From positions 1-64,000 of the forward strand of contig DAOOIV010000003.1 in assembly GCA_035384605.1 (NCBI GenBank): a stretch of 64,000 nt of DNA, given 5' to 3'. Positions 53,112 through 61,991 of this stretch are shown in pieces. This DNA is from Phycisphaerae bacterium. Its GTDB lineage: Bacteria > Planctomycetota > Phycisphaerae > UBA1845 > PWPN01. A program made the position numbers and the translations under genes. Every line of letters begins with the position of its first letter. Position 1 is the first letter of the stretch. The notes under the pieces are model-generated. The model was not told the origin of the DNA. It did not search any database and worked only from the letters and a program-made list of their open reading frames with translations.

Positions 53112-54998
53112 TCAGAATTCATCGTACCGGACGAAGGCTTCCATCGCATAGTACTCCGGCAGGCCGAGCTTGTTGAAAATCGCCGCCGTCTCGGTGTTCC
53201 GCGCCTCGGCCCGCTGCCAGAACTCGCGATCGTCATACGGGCCGGGAAAAAGGGCCTTGTCCTTCTGCGACTGGTGCTTGAAGATCGCGAAAATCTTGTG
53301 CATCAACTCCGTTCGCGAAAACGGTATCACCACGTCGATCACGTCCGGCTCCCACTCCTGCCATGCCCCGCGATACAGCCAGACCTGCACCGGCTTCTCC
53401 TCCGGGCTCAGCCGCCTCAGGGCCGCGAAAATGGCCTCCGCACACAACCGGTGCGTTCCGTGCGGATCCGACAGCTCGCCGGCCACAAACACCCAGTCAG
53501 GGCGTATGGCACGCATCAACCCGGCAACAATCTCGATATCCTGCTCGCTGATGGGACGCTTCCGCACTTCACCGGTCTGGTAGAACGGCAGGTCGAGAAA
53601 ATGGGCGTTCTGCGTCGGTATGCCCATCGACCGGCACGCCGCAAGAGCCTCAGACTCGCGAATCAGCCTCTTGATTTCCTGTACCTCGAAGCTGTCCACT
53701 TCGCCCGGCTCTTTGTCCGCCAGAAATCTGTGCACCTTGTCATAGAACATCGCGGTCGACTCGGTGTCGAGCTTGAAGGTGTGATTCAGGTCCGACCAGA
53801 AGTCCAGCAATTGCAGTGCGTGATCGTCGGCCACGGCTATGCTGCCGTTGGTCATGTAAGCCACATGAACCTCGTTCTCCCTTTGCACGAGCCGGGTCAA
53901 CGTGCCGCCCATGCTGATCACGTCGTCATCCGGGTGCGGGCTGAAACAGAGCATCCTCCGCTTCGTCGCCATCAGATTCTTGGTGACGATCGTTGCCGAG
54001 AGCCGTCGATGAGTCCGATGGTTGAGCCGGTCGGCCGAACCGACCGCCCGCACAAGCGAGGAAAGATGATTCCCGCTGTAGTCCTCCGGATCCAGCTTCA
54101 GAATGCTCTTGCCGGTCTTCAGGCTGAGCCAGATCACCGCGCGAAGCTGATTCTCCGGCGTCCATTCGATTTCCCCGAGCAACCACGGCGATTCAACCCG
54201 CGTCAGATCGCCGGCAGCCCCCCGGTCGATAAAGATCTCGGCGTTCGGATGGTTCTGTAGGAACGTGGCCGGAACGGCGTGCGTGACCGGCCCTTCGACG
54301 GTCCGGCGGATGATCGGGGCCTTTTGCTCGCCGAAGGCCAGCATCAGAATCCGCCGGGCTTTCAGGATCGTCCCCACGCCCATGGTAATCGCTCGGTGCG
54401 GTACGTTCGCCTCGCCGAAAAAGTCCGCCGCGGCATCCCGGCGGGTCACGGCGTCAAGATCGATAAGCCGCGTCCGCGAGTCGATCAGCGAGCCGGGCTC
54501 GTTGAAGCCGATATGACCGGTGCGGCCAATGCCCAGAATCTGAATATCGATTCCGCCTGCCTGTTCGATCATCTCCTCGTATCGCTCACAATAGGCCGAC
54601 ACCTCCGACTCGGGAATTGAGCCGTCAGGGATGTGGATGTTTTCCGGTTTGACGTTGATGTGGTCGAACAGGTTTTCCTGCATCCAGCGCCGGTAACTCT
54701 GAATGCTGTCCGGCCTCATAGGGTAATACTCATCGAGGTTAAAGGTCACGACTCGCGAGAAATCAAGGCTTTCCTGCTGGTGCAGTCGAATCAGCTCCCG
54801 GTAGACGTTGATCGGCGTGTTGCCGGTCGCCAGCCCGAGAACCGTCTTGCGGCTGTTCGCATTGTTCTGGCGAATCAGGTCGGCAATGATTCTCGTGACC
54901 TCTCGCGCGGCCTCGGCGTCATCAGCACAAATGTGGACGCGGATTCTCTCCAATACAGTGAATTCCGGAGCGGTCGGTATGGGTTCTTTGCGCAGCAC
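53112..54998 (-). CDS. NagB / PIG-L deacetylase fusion
   Basis: The 628-aa protein starts at GTG 54998, with GGAG about 8 bases upstream. Residues about 15-280 resemble glucosamine-6-phosphate deaminase: LGLATGNTPINVYREL, FNLDEYYPM and LGIGRTGHIGFNEPGS. The Asp that precedes Gly-His in NagB (GxDGHI) is Thr here. Residues about 350-628 resemble PIG-L/LmbE deacetylases, with CFSPHPDDD (near 353) and DPHGTH near 513, the zinc site. The fusion combines deacetylation and deamination of N-acetylglucosamine-type sugars. The family is known elsewhere as a two-domain protein. It is adjacent to the sulfatase and aminotransferase genes. Confidence 0.9.
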   Translation of the reverse strand: MLRKEPIPTAPEFTVLERIRVHICADDAEAAREVTRIIADLIRQNNANSRKTVLGLATGNTPINVYRELIRLHQQESLDFSRVVTFNLDEYYPMRPDSIQSYRRWMQENLFDHINVKPENIHIPDGSIPESEVSAYCERYEEMIEQAGGIDIQILGIGRTGHIGFNEPGSLIDSRTRLIDLDAVTRRDAAADFFGEANVPHRAITMGVGTILKARRILMLAFGEQKAPIIRRTVEGPVTHAVPATFLQNHPNAEIFIDRGAAGDLTRVESPWLLGEIEWTPENQLRAVIWLSLKTGKSILKLDPEDYSGNHLSSLVRAVGSADRLNHRTHRRLSATIVTKNLMATKRRMLCFSPHPDDDVISMGGTLTRLVQRENEVHVAYMTNGSIAVADDHALQLLDFWSDLNHTFKLDTESTAMFYDKVHRFLADKEPGEVDSFEVQEIKRLIRESEALAACRSMGIPTQNAHFLDLPFYQTGEVRKRPISEQDIEIVAGLMRAIRPDWVFVAGELSDPHGTHRLCAEAIFAALRRLSPEEKPVQVWLYRGAWQEWEPDVIDVVIPFSRTELMHKIFAIFKHQSQKDKALFPGPYDDREFWQRAEARNTETAAIFNKLGLPEYYAMEAFVRYDEF

Positions 54999-55239
54999 GC
55001 TAGCTCTCCAGGGCAGGTCTGCTTTCCGCCGGTCGGGCCAGGGCCTCGGCCGCTGAACCGCGTCCGGCGGGTGTGGAACGAAACACTATATCGTCCTCGA
55101 ACCGGCGGGCAAGGCCGCGGACAACAACCCCGCGCCGCCCCGCCAACTCTCCATCGCGATGGCCAACGGGCACGGCACTGGTTACGATCACGACAATTCA
55201 GCAGTCAGTCAGGTGGTAGTTTCATCAGGGGTGGCCGAA

Positions 55240-56505
55240 ATGTCCGATTCGAACTTGATCGAGACTCGCAACAAAGAATCCCGACGTCTTTGGGAGCGAT
55301 CCTGCCAATGCATCGTCGGGGGCGGGCAGGCCCACAAGAGGCCCGTGGACATCATGAAACTCGGCGGGCCCTCGTTCGCCGCCAGAGGCAAGGGGGCCCG
55401 GTTCTGGGACGTCGATGGCAACGAGTACCTCGACTACCTGCTGGGCTACGGCCCGATTGTCCTCGGACACTGCGACCCCGAAGTTAACCAAGCAGTGCGG
55501 CGGCAGATGGAGGAGGGCACGGTCTTCAGCATCGAACATCCGCTCGAGATCGAACTGGCCGAGATGCTTATCCAGACCATCCCCTGCGCCGAGATGGTCA
55601 TGTTCTTCGTGGGCGGGTCCGCGGCCACCATGGGCGCCATCCGCTGCGCGAGGGCTCACACCGGTCGTGAACGGATCATTCGATGCGGTTATCACGGCTG
55701 GCTCGACTGGTGCGTGCCGGACAATCCCGGCGTTCCCAGGTTTAACCGGGAGCTGAGCGTCGCCGTTCCGTACAACGATCTTCCGGCCCTGCGCAATATG
55801 CTCGAAACCGCGCCGGGCCAGGTCGCCGCCGTGCTGGTCGAATCGGTACAGGACAACGGCCCCTCGCCCGATTACTTCCCCGGTGTGCGGCAGCTCTGCG
55901 ATGAGCACGGCGCCGTCTTCATCCTCGACGAAATCAAGACCGGCTTCCGCTTCGGCCTGGAGGGCGCAGGCCCGCGGTTCGGCGCCGAGCCCGATCTCGC
56001 AACCTTCGGAAAAGCCATGTGCAACGGCTATCCGGCCGCCGTGGTCGTTGGAAAGCGGAGCATCCTCGAAAAGCGAACCGACACCCACATGGCCGCAACC
56101 TTTCACGGCGACTTGTTGTCCGTCGTGGCTGCGCTGACAACCATCCGCGTTCTGAAAGAACGGGACGGCATTGACCACTTCTGGCGGCTCGGCCGGCGGC
56201 TCATGAACGGGCTCAACCGTCTCGCTCGCGAACAAGAGCTGCCGATCAAGTTCGTCGGATTCGCCCCCATGCCCGTGCTCAAGCCCGCCGACGAAACCGA
56301 TCCGACCCCCTGCCCAAAGGAGCTTCGCGACGAAGTCCTCAAGCAGTTTTGTGCGGCGATCCAGCGCCGAGGCGTGTTCGCAACACCGCATCCGTGGTTC
56401 CTGTCGCTGGCTCATACCGAGGAGGACATTGACAAGACCATCGACGTGGCGGCCGAGGCCGCATGTGAACTGAAACACTTTCTCGCGCGCGGTGCGGCAG
56501 GATGA
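55240..56505 (+). CDS. Class III aminotransferase, glutamate-1-semialdehyde aminomutase-like
   Basis: AGGGGTGG lies just before ATG 55240. The 421-aa protein has GNEYLDYLLGYGP near residue 66, FFVGGSAATMGAIRCARA near 124, YHGWLDWCVPDN near 151, ILDEIKTGFRFGLEG near 227 and the PLP-lysine segment FGKAMCNGYPAAV near 254. This is a second relative of the one at 20562. It is divergent from the NagB/PIG-L gene, with 240 bases between, a possible shared regulatory region. The substrate is probably an amino- or keto-sugar acid; HemL is unlikely. Confidence 0.85.
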   Translation: MSDSNLIETRNKESRRLWERSCQCIVGGGQAHKRPVDIMKLGGPSFAARGKGARFWDVDGNEYLDYLLGYGPIVLGHCDPEVNQAVRRQMEEGTVFSIEHPLEIELAEMLIQTIPCAEMVMFFVGGSAATMGAIRCARAHTGRERIIRCGYHGWLDWCVPDNPGVPRFNRELSVAVPYNDLPALRNMLETAPGQVAAVLVESVQDNGPSPDYFPGVRQLCDEHGAVFILDEIKTGFRFGLEGAGPRFGAEPDLATFGKAMCNGYPAAVVVGKRSILEKRTDTHMAATFHGDLLSVVAALTTIRVLKERDGIDHFWRLGRRLMNGLNRLAREQELPIKFVGFAPMPVLKPADETDPTPCPKELRDEVLKQFCAAIQRRGVFATPHPWFLSLAHTEEDIDKTIDVAAEAACELKHFLARGAAG

Positions 56506-56602
56506 AAGAGCCGTAAAAACGAACCACCCCGAGCTCTGCCACCCGGGGCACTTCGCCTGTTGGCCCGTTTGCCGTGCAGTCCTGAAGCCGCTCTCGATGC
56601 TC

Positions 56603-56791
56603 TCACCGACCCATAGGTCGCTCGACTCGCTTCACCGACTTGCGGATCCGCCGCCGCCGGCGCTCGCTGGGCTTCTCATAGTAGGCCGTCCGTTTGATTT
56701 CCTTGGTGAGGCCTTCCTTCTCGCACATCTTCTTGAACCGGCGGAGCATCTGCTCCAGGGATTCGTTGCCACGGGCCTTCACCTTAATCAT
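56603..56791 (-). CDS. rpsU: 30S ribosomal protein S21
   Basis: This 62-aa protein opens MIKVKARGNESLEQMLRRFK and continues with KRTAYYEKPSERRRRRIRKS, the standard S21 core, rich in Arg and Lys. GAAAAGGAAA lies 5 bases upstream of the ATG, and a sigma-70 promoter lies at 56877-56905. It is the only ribosomal protein in the window. A hydrolase-like strand on the other side is a shadow. Confidence 0.96.
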   Translation of the reverse strand: MIKVKARGNESLEQMLRRFKKMCEKEGLTKEIKRTAYYEKPSERRRRRIRKSVKRVERPMGR

Positions 56792-56876
56792 ACGGAAACT
56801 GATCCTTTCCTTCTCGGCTGAACTTCCTCAAACGTTCGCAACCCTCTTCTCGTACGCCACCTACCCCGATCCTGCA

Positions 56877-56905
56877 AGTATAGTCGGCACGGCCACCCTT
56901 GTAAA
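56877..56905 (-). promoter_or_regulatory. Sigma-70-type promoter of rpsU
   Basis: On the minus strand TTTACA (56905-56900) and TATACT (56882-56877) are separated by exactly 17 bases, giving a leader of about 80 bases before the rpsU ATG. Confidence 0.65.
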
Positions 56906-57317
56906 TGCCCCGCAGGCCAGTTCGATGTCGATTGGGGTAGCTCTTGCGGAACCCCAAGCGCAAGCACGGGATGCCACTGGCGGATCGCCTCTGCCGGTCC
57001 TTCTTGCCCGACCAAGTGCCACCTACAGCTCCCTTGCTGCGGCGCAGACTTCGCGAAAGCCAACGCTGCCACCGCCGTCTCAGCAAAGGGAACGGTGCCG
57101 TCAGGCAACCACAGGCGAATACCCGGAGAGACTTAACCCTTTTAAGGACAGATACTTAGTCAATATCCCATCCCCCTTTGCCCGGTATCGGTTGTCCTGC
57201 CTGACGGATCCAAGACCCTCGAACTCGCGGTCTTGTCGCGAAACGATATGATGATGACCGACGGCCACCCAGCAACGCGGTCGGGGGCCGGATCCTGCTA
57301 CTCAATCGGAGAAAACC
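56906..57317. other. Intergenic region, no gene seen
   Basis: Both-strand frames are short. At 57190-57215 a plus-strand stretch reads VVLPDGSKTLELA, which looks like a TGS opening but leads into no known protein. Otherwise it is the leader of the 57318 gene. Confidence 0.4.
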
Positions 57318-58796
57318 ATGAATCGGACCAATTGCGCCGGTCGGTTGATCATCATTGCCGCCGTGGGTTGCTTGCTCGGCACCTCGGCGCTGAAAGCTCA
57401 AGACACGTCACAGCCCTTCCCCATCCGCGCCGATGAAGCCCGGATTGCCGAGGTGCTCAAGGATCTCGACACCAAGCGCGCAGGGATGATGAACGTCCCC
57501 ATCGAAGACGCCCGCCTGCTTCGATTCATGGCCTTGGCCGCCAACGCCAAACATGTCGTCGAGATCGGCACCTCGAACGGCTATTCGGGCCTCTGGATCT
57601 GTCTGGCGCTGCAAAGCACCGGCGGCAAGCTCACCACTTTCGAAATCGACGCCGGTCGGGCGGCCTTGGCCCGCGAGAACTTCAAGCGGGCCGGCGTCGA
57701 GTCCATCGTCACGCTGGTCGAAGGCGATGCCCATAAGGAGATCTCACGGCTCAAGGGACCGATCGACATGGTCTTCATCGACGCCGAAAAACCCGGCTAC
57801 TTTGATTACCTCAACAAGCTCTTGCCGCTGGTCCGGCCCAACGGGCTGATCCTGGCTCACAACACCACGAATCTTGGTTCACAAATGAAGGAATACATCG
57901 AGGCGGTCACGAAGAACCCGGATCTCGAGACCCTGTTCCTCAAGGTCAGTGATCAGGGAATGGCCGTTACAGTGAAGAAACCGGCCCCGCCGAAGCCTGC
58001 CGAGAAACCGCAGGCCGCCCCGGATGACAAAGCTGAGGGCAAACCGGTTCTCGGCTATATCAACCAGATCCCGCCCGAGTCCGACGAGCAGCGGGCCCTC
58101 AGACACAACAAGATCGCCGCGCGCCGCCAAGGCACGCCGGTGATGGTCCATCGAGGTGACCGCACAGCGGCCCCCGAGAATACCCTGGAGGCCTACGCCG
58201 CCGCGATGGATCGCGGGGCCGACGGCGTCGAAATCGACATCCGCCGAAGCAAAGACGGCGTGCTCTATTTGCATCACGACGATACCGCCGGCCGCATGAT
58301 CCCGGGCGAGGGCAAGCTCAAAGATATGACCTACTACGAAATCCTCAGCCGCGGCATGACCAAAACCTTCGGCACCGCCGACAAGAATACCCGCGTGCCC
58401 ACGCTGGCGGCCTTCATCGTGCTGGCCCGACAACGCTGCATGCTCCTGCACTTGGACGTCAAGGAAGCGGGTTTGCAGGATGACATCATTCATATGTTCG
58501 AGGAGGCGGACATCTGGGATCACGTCGTCGAAGTCAACGCCGGCAACGCCGAGCGCATCCGCGCCCACCCCAAGGTCAAGCTGCTGCCCTACAAGGGTTG
58601 GTGGCCCGAGGGAGAGCACGCGGAGGACCCCGCGGCCGCCAAAGACGTGATGGGCAAAGCCGGAGTCATGGTCTTCACAAAAGAACCCGGCGCAGCCGTC
58701 AAAATGCTCAACAAGCCCGTCCCGTCTGCCCCCGTGCCGCTGCCCAGGAACCTGCGCGTCATGTGGACCCCCGAGGGTCCGATACCGCAACTGTGA
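57318..58796 (+). CDS. Exported methyltransferase-glycerophosphodiesterase fusion
   Basis: GGAGAAAACC precedes ATG 57318. The 492-aa product has a signal peptide, then a class I SAM O-methyltransferase-like domain (about residues 30-215): VVEIGTSNGYSGLWICLAL holds the SAM-binding loop, and FIDAEKPGYFDYLNKL the metal/active Asp. A Pro/Ala-rich linker follows (about 220-245). The C-terminal half is a glycerophosphodiester phosphodiesterase: VHRGDRTAAPENTLEAYAAA (His278), GVEIDIRRSKDG, and YLHHDDT. A periplasmic methyltransferase fused to GDPD is unusual; the SAM supply outside the cytoplasm is unclear, and the first domain may have lost methylation. It stands alone. Confidence 0.85.
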   Translation: MNRTNCAGRLIIIAAVGCLLGTSALKAQDTSQPFPIRADEARIAEVLKDLDTKRAGMMNVPIEDARLLRFMALAANAKHVVEIGTSNGYSGLWICLALQSTGGKLTTFEIDAGRAALARENFKRAGVESIVTLVEGDAHKEISRLKGPIDMVFIDAEKPGYFDYLNKLLPLVRPNGLILAHNTTNLGSQMKEYIEAVTKNPDLETLFLKVSDQGMAVTVKKPAPPKPAEKPQAAPDDKAEGKPVLGYINQIPPESDEQRALRHNKIAARRQGTPVMVHRGDRTAAPENTLEAYAAAMDRGADGVEIDIRRSKDGVLYLHHDDTAGRMIPGEGKLKDMTYYEILSRGMTKTFGTADKNTRVPTLAAFIVLARQRCMLLHLDVKEAGLQDDIIHMFEEADIWDHVVEVNAGNAERIRAHPKVKLLPYKGWWPEGEHAEDPAAAKDVMGKAGVMVFTKEPGAAVKMLNKPVPSAPVPLPRNLRVMWTPEGPIPQL

Positions 58797-58993
58797 GGGT
58801 CTTGGGCTCTTGTGGCGGCGCCTGCCGCTGCGGACCAATGGACGTTCCAGACCGGCAGTCTCCACACCCTATCGGACCATCTCCGCGAGACCCGTTTTTT
58901 CTTGACCCTGCCCTGCACGCAATCATAAAATTGAAGTAGCGTCGTTGGTGCGACAGCAATCACTGCCCAACGGCCGGGAAGGGAGAGAGCCCC

Positions 58994-59260
58994 ATGACCG
59001 ACGAAGTATTTGCCGTGCGGATCGAGGAAGCCCGCCGCAAAATCGAGACCCTTCCCGAAGACCAGCGCGAGCCATTGCTCAGGCTCCTCCATGAGACTTT
59101 GCAGCGGCAGTCGGATCTCAAGATGAACTTCTCCAAGCTGCGGTACCTTCTGGACGACTGGCGGGTCAAGATGAAGTACATGGCCTTCGATCTCGAGGCC
59201 ACCAAACGCGAACTGGCCGAACTCCGCCGCAGACAAGACAACTCGGGACCGCAAGCGTAA
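58994..59260 (+). CDS. Small coiled-coil protein
   Basis: GGGAGAGAGCCCC lies before ATG 58994. The 88-aa protein is all helical and strongly charged, with regular leucine spacing (EEARRKIETLPEDQREPLLRLLHETL, DLEATKRELAELRRRQ), a probable coiled coil that could form a dimer. I do not recognise the family. No signal peptide is present, so it should act in the cytoplasm. It stands alone. Confidence 0.6.
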   Translation: MTDEVFAVRIEEARRKIETLPEDQREPLLRLLHETLQRQSDLKMNFSKLRYLLDDWRVKMKYMAFDLEATKRELAELRRRQDNSGPQA

Positions 59261-59512
59261 TACCCGACCGGCCCGACCGCCGGCCGCCGGAAAGACGGAA
59301 CCCTCCAGTTGCACAGAACCGACCAGGGACATCGGTATGCAGACCAGGGAGCGGCCTTCCTCCCGAGTCTCTTGGCACGCACCGAAACACCACCGCCGGC
59401 GTGTTTCGTCGTTCGCAACGACACCCCATTCTCGGTATTCCGTATTTGCCGTCCTTCCCCCAACGCCGCCGTCTGCGACGCTGGGATAAGCCGTGACCTG
59501 GCCGATGGTTAG
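59261..59512. other. Intergenic region, no gene seen
   Basis: No supported gene is visible in this stretch, which ends at dispersed repeat copy 4. Confidence 0.4.
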
Positions 59513-59604
59513 AACCTTACGGCCGGATATGTGTGCAGCTTGCGCGCATGTTTCCGGATCGCAGAACGCTTGGGCCGCGGCCCGCAAAAAGGCGATCCGC
59601 CTTA
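59513..59604 (-). repeat. 91-bp dispersed element, copy 4
   Basis: The minus strand reads TAAGGCGGATCGCCTT and then TTCTGCGATCCGGAAACATG and GCGCAAGC, ending CGGCCGTAAGGTT. One palindrome arm differs by one base from the other copies. The frame is open and encodes RRIAFLRAAAQAFCDPETCA, but no protein with a signal peptide follows it. Confidence 0.88.
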
Positions 59605-59749
59605 GGATCACCCAACAGCAACCGGTCACCCCCGGCTCGTACTTGGGCGGCGCCGGCCCAGCTTGTCGGTATAATCCCTACGGAGCGAGGAAACCGCCCC
59701 GCTCAGCGCATGGCGCTCGGGGCGACTCGGCCGATGTTGGAGTCCGTCA

Positions 59750-60124
59750 ATGAAACGTCGATTACCGTTGGTTCTCGTGGTCGCCTTGTTTCCCGCCGCC
59801 TGTTGTGCCCCCTGCGGAGAACGCGAAATCCAGCAAGGCTTGGCCCGTCGATGCAGCAACCTGCGCAAGACCACCGGATGGCTGATCGAGGCCGAACAGC
59901 GTCGGCCGGCTCAACTGGAGCACACCTGCCGCATCATCCAGGAACAATGCCGGCACGACGCGCGGAAGACCTGTGTCGACAACCCGGCCACCGCCGGTCA
60001 ATGGACCGAGGAAGAATTTGCCCGCTGGCAGAAGCGGGCCCCCATCTACCTCCAGCGAACCATCGAGGAACTCTGCGGCGATCCGGAAAACATCTGTCGC
60101 ACCCTGCCCATGATCGTGAACTGA
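59750..60124 (+). CDS. Small exported cysteine-rich protein
   Basis: GGAGTCCGTCA lies before ATG 59750. The 124-aa product opens with a basic, hydrophobic segment ending AACCAPCGE, consistent with a lipoprotein (a Cys follows AA) or a cleaved signal. The rest is helical and charged with paired cysteines (CSNLRK, CRIIQEQC, CVDNP, CGDPENIC) that could form disulfides outside the cytoplasm. I do not recognise the family. Confidence 0.6.
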   Translation: MKRRLPLVLVVALFPAACCAPCGEREIQQGLARRCSNLRKTTGWLIEAEQRRPAQLEHTCRIIQEQCRHDARKTCVDNPATAGQWTEEEFARWQKRAPIYLQRTIEELCGDPENICRTLPMIVN

Positions 60125-60268
60125 CCTCCCACGGACCATTACCGGTTCGGTAATGAGCCGTGCGCGACGCGCGACGCTTCCCCCGGAACCCTCTCTTTCT
60201 TCCCGTCTTGGCTGGTACTGCCTTGGTGACGCGGCAAAAACTTGGCATCAGGCTGTTGCTGGTGTAGC

Positions 60269-61036
60269 ATGGAGGTTGATAGCTTGGTGTTGGGATTGTT
60301 ACGGATCGCCCCTCGGAAAGTTGAGGACACCGTGGCCCACCAGACCTTCCTGCCGACGCGGCCTATTGGCACCCGGTTCGGCCGGTGGATCGGGGCCGCA
60401 CTGTTGCTGCACTTCGCGTACGTGGTCGGGCTTATCAATTTGGTCAGACAGTCACCAGGAGAGGTCTTGTGGCTTTGCCACATCAGCCTCCTTCTCGCAG
60501 GCCTCGGGCTGGTCACACAGTCCGTCCGCCTGGTGGCAATAGCCTGTACCGCCGTTGCCCTGCCGCATACGTTCTGGCTCATAGACAGCCTCTCCGGGCT
60601 GCTGCTCGGTTGGTTTCCACTGGGAGCTACGGCCTACATTCTGACCACCGACACTTGGACTCGAATCGCGACCGCCCATCATTTCTACCTCGCTCCGCTG
60701 TTGTTGGTGATCGTCTGGCGGCACGGTTCGTTCTCCCGGCTGGCGCTGCCGGCGGCTTCGCTTCTCTTCCTGCTGCTCAGCGTTACCTGCCGGGTAGCCG
60801 TATCGCCGGCGCTCAACGTGAATTACGCCTTCTTTGCGGTCCCGGCAGCCGACCATCCGTTCGTCACTTGGGTCAACAGCCTCGATGCGATTCCTTATCT
60901 GTTGTTGATCAACGCAATCGTGACAGGTGTGATGTTCGCGCCCGTTGCGCTGCTGATGACCTGCCACGCTCAGAAGACAACACATGCGCAGAACAACCGG
61001 TCCGTCGCGCTCCCGGCTCTTCAAGCCCCCCAATGA
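60269..61036 (+). CDS. Seven-helix membrane protein, unknown
   Basis: The 255-aa protein shows about seven hydrophobic stretches: LLLHFAYVVGLINLV, LLLAGLGLV, TAVALPHTFWL, LLGWFPLGATAYIL, YLAPLLLVIVWR, PAASLLFLLLSVT and PYLLLINAIVTGVMFAPVAL. Histidines lie in several of them (LLHFAY, LPHTFW, AHHFYL), and a conserved-looking AVPAADHPFVTWV loop precedes the last. Its family is not recognised. ATG 60269 has no clear ribosome site; the frame is open from 60242. A hypothetical role in the membrane is all that can be said. Confidence 0.55.
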   Translation: MEVDSLVLGLLRIAPRKVEDTVAHQTFLPTRPIGTRFGRWIGAALLLHFAYVVGLINLVRQSPGEVLWLCHISLLLAGLGLVTQSVRLVAIACTAVALPHTFWLIDSLSGLLLGWFPLGATAYILTTDTWTRIATAHHFYLAPLLLVIVWRHGSFSRLALPAASLLFLLLSVTCRVAVSPALNVNYAFFAVPAADHPFVTWVNSLDAIPYLLLINAIVTGVMFAPVALLMTCHAQKTTHAQNNRSVALPALQAPQ

Positions 61037-61171
61037 TTCAGGTTCAGGTCGGTCCCCAAAGCCGCAGCCGAGACAGACCGGGTCAACAGGCCGCACCCAC
61101 CCGGCCGGCCCCTTGCCCCCTTTGCACAACGAATGAGACGCCGCAATTGCACACCTTTCGGCTTGCGGATG

Positions 61172-61177
61172 TATAAT
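61172..61177 (+). promoter_or_regulatory. Putative -10 box before the small 61238 gene
   Basis: A perfect TATAAT is preceded by TTGCAC at 61147-61152, with a long 19-base spacing, 60 bases before ATG 61238. Confidence 0.45.
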
Positions 61178-61237
61178 GATCACCGGTCGGCGCCTTGAGA
61201 CGACCGGCAAATGCGGCAAGAGACCGGGGAGCAAATC

Positions 61238-61528
61238 ATGATCCAATGCAGCGAGTGCGAATTCTTCGTCCGGGGCCCGGCAGGCCAAGTCGGCTTCAAA
61301 TGCGACCCGTTCAGCACCATCAAAGAACCCGAATGCCTCGTCAAATGGCAGTTGATCAAGCTCGACATGATGGTCCAGTCATATCAGGCAACGGTCGCCA
61401 TGTATCGTCGACTGGCTCCGCTTCAGGAAAAAATGTTCCGGCATATGGAACGAGAGATCAACGAGATCGACGAGGCTGATCGATGGAAGATAGACCAGGA
61501 CGAGGACGAAGAGAACGAGAACGCCTGA
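61238..61528 (+). CDS. Small cysteine-pair protein, unknown
   Basis: GGGGAGCAAATC precedes ATG 61238. The 96-aa product opens MIQCSECEFFVRG and has CDP and CLVKW further on, so it may bind a metal through four cysteines. A helical middle (KLDMMVQSYQATVAMYRRL) and a strongly acidic tail (DEADRW...DEDEENENA) follow. I do not recognise the family. It is probably cytoplasmic. Confidence 0.6.
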   Translation: MIQCSECEFFVRGPAGQVGFKCDPFSTIKEPECLVKWQLIKLDMMVQSYQATVAMYRRLAPLQEKMFRHMEREINEIDEADRWKIDQDEDEENENA

Positions 61529-61991
61529 AGGCGGTCAGCCGCGAGGAGTGCCGCCGCTTCTGTCTCGGGCCCGTGCAGGTTGCTCAGTTTTCGTCACAGG
61601 TTGCATCGGACAATACCAGACCCAAACGTGGCGTCTGACCGCCCGATGAACCGCCAACCCGGCTCTCCACCGCATCTTGGCCGAAATCGCCCATATCAGC
61701 ACTGGCGATCGACGCCTTGATAAGCGCGGGCATTCAATCTGTCGCCTCCGGCGGCCGGTCCGTATAACTGAGCCTCGGCGTGCGGACTCAACGCCTCCAG
61801 GCGGCAAGCCGTCACGCAGGAACACGGCGTCGCTTGACAGCCCGGACAAAGCCACCGTCATTATGATGGGCTCTCAGGGCTTTTCCGATACAGCATTTAC
61901 GGATCGCCAGGCAATCACTCCACCGGCCCTGCGACACGCCCCGCCAGGATGCCGGCTTCAACCGGGCAGGTATGCGAGAGACGTAGACGTC
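61529..61991. other. Intergenic region, no gene seen
   Basis: The frame of the next gene is open back to 61677, but the added residues are unlike a signal peptide. No RNA gene or clear repeat is visible. Confidence 0.4.

Noticed and set aside
55225..56478. 417-residue minus-strand frame over the aminotransferase
   Set aside because: Antisense shadow of a protein with clear class III aminotransferase motifs.
57190..57260. Start of a threonyl-tRNA synthetase (VVLPDGSKTLELA)
   Set aside because: No start codon or continuing protein; it resembles a TGS opening only over a few residues.
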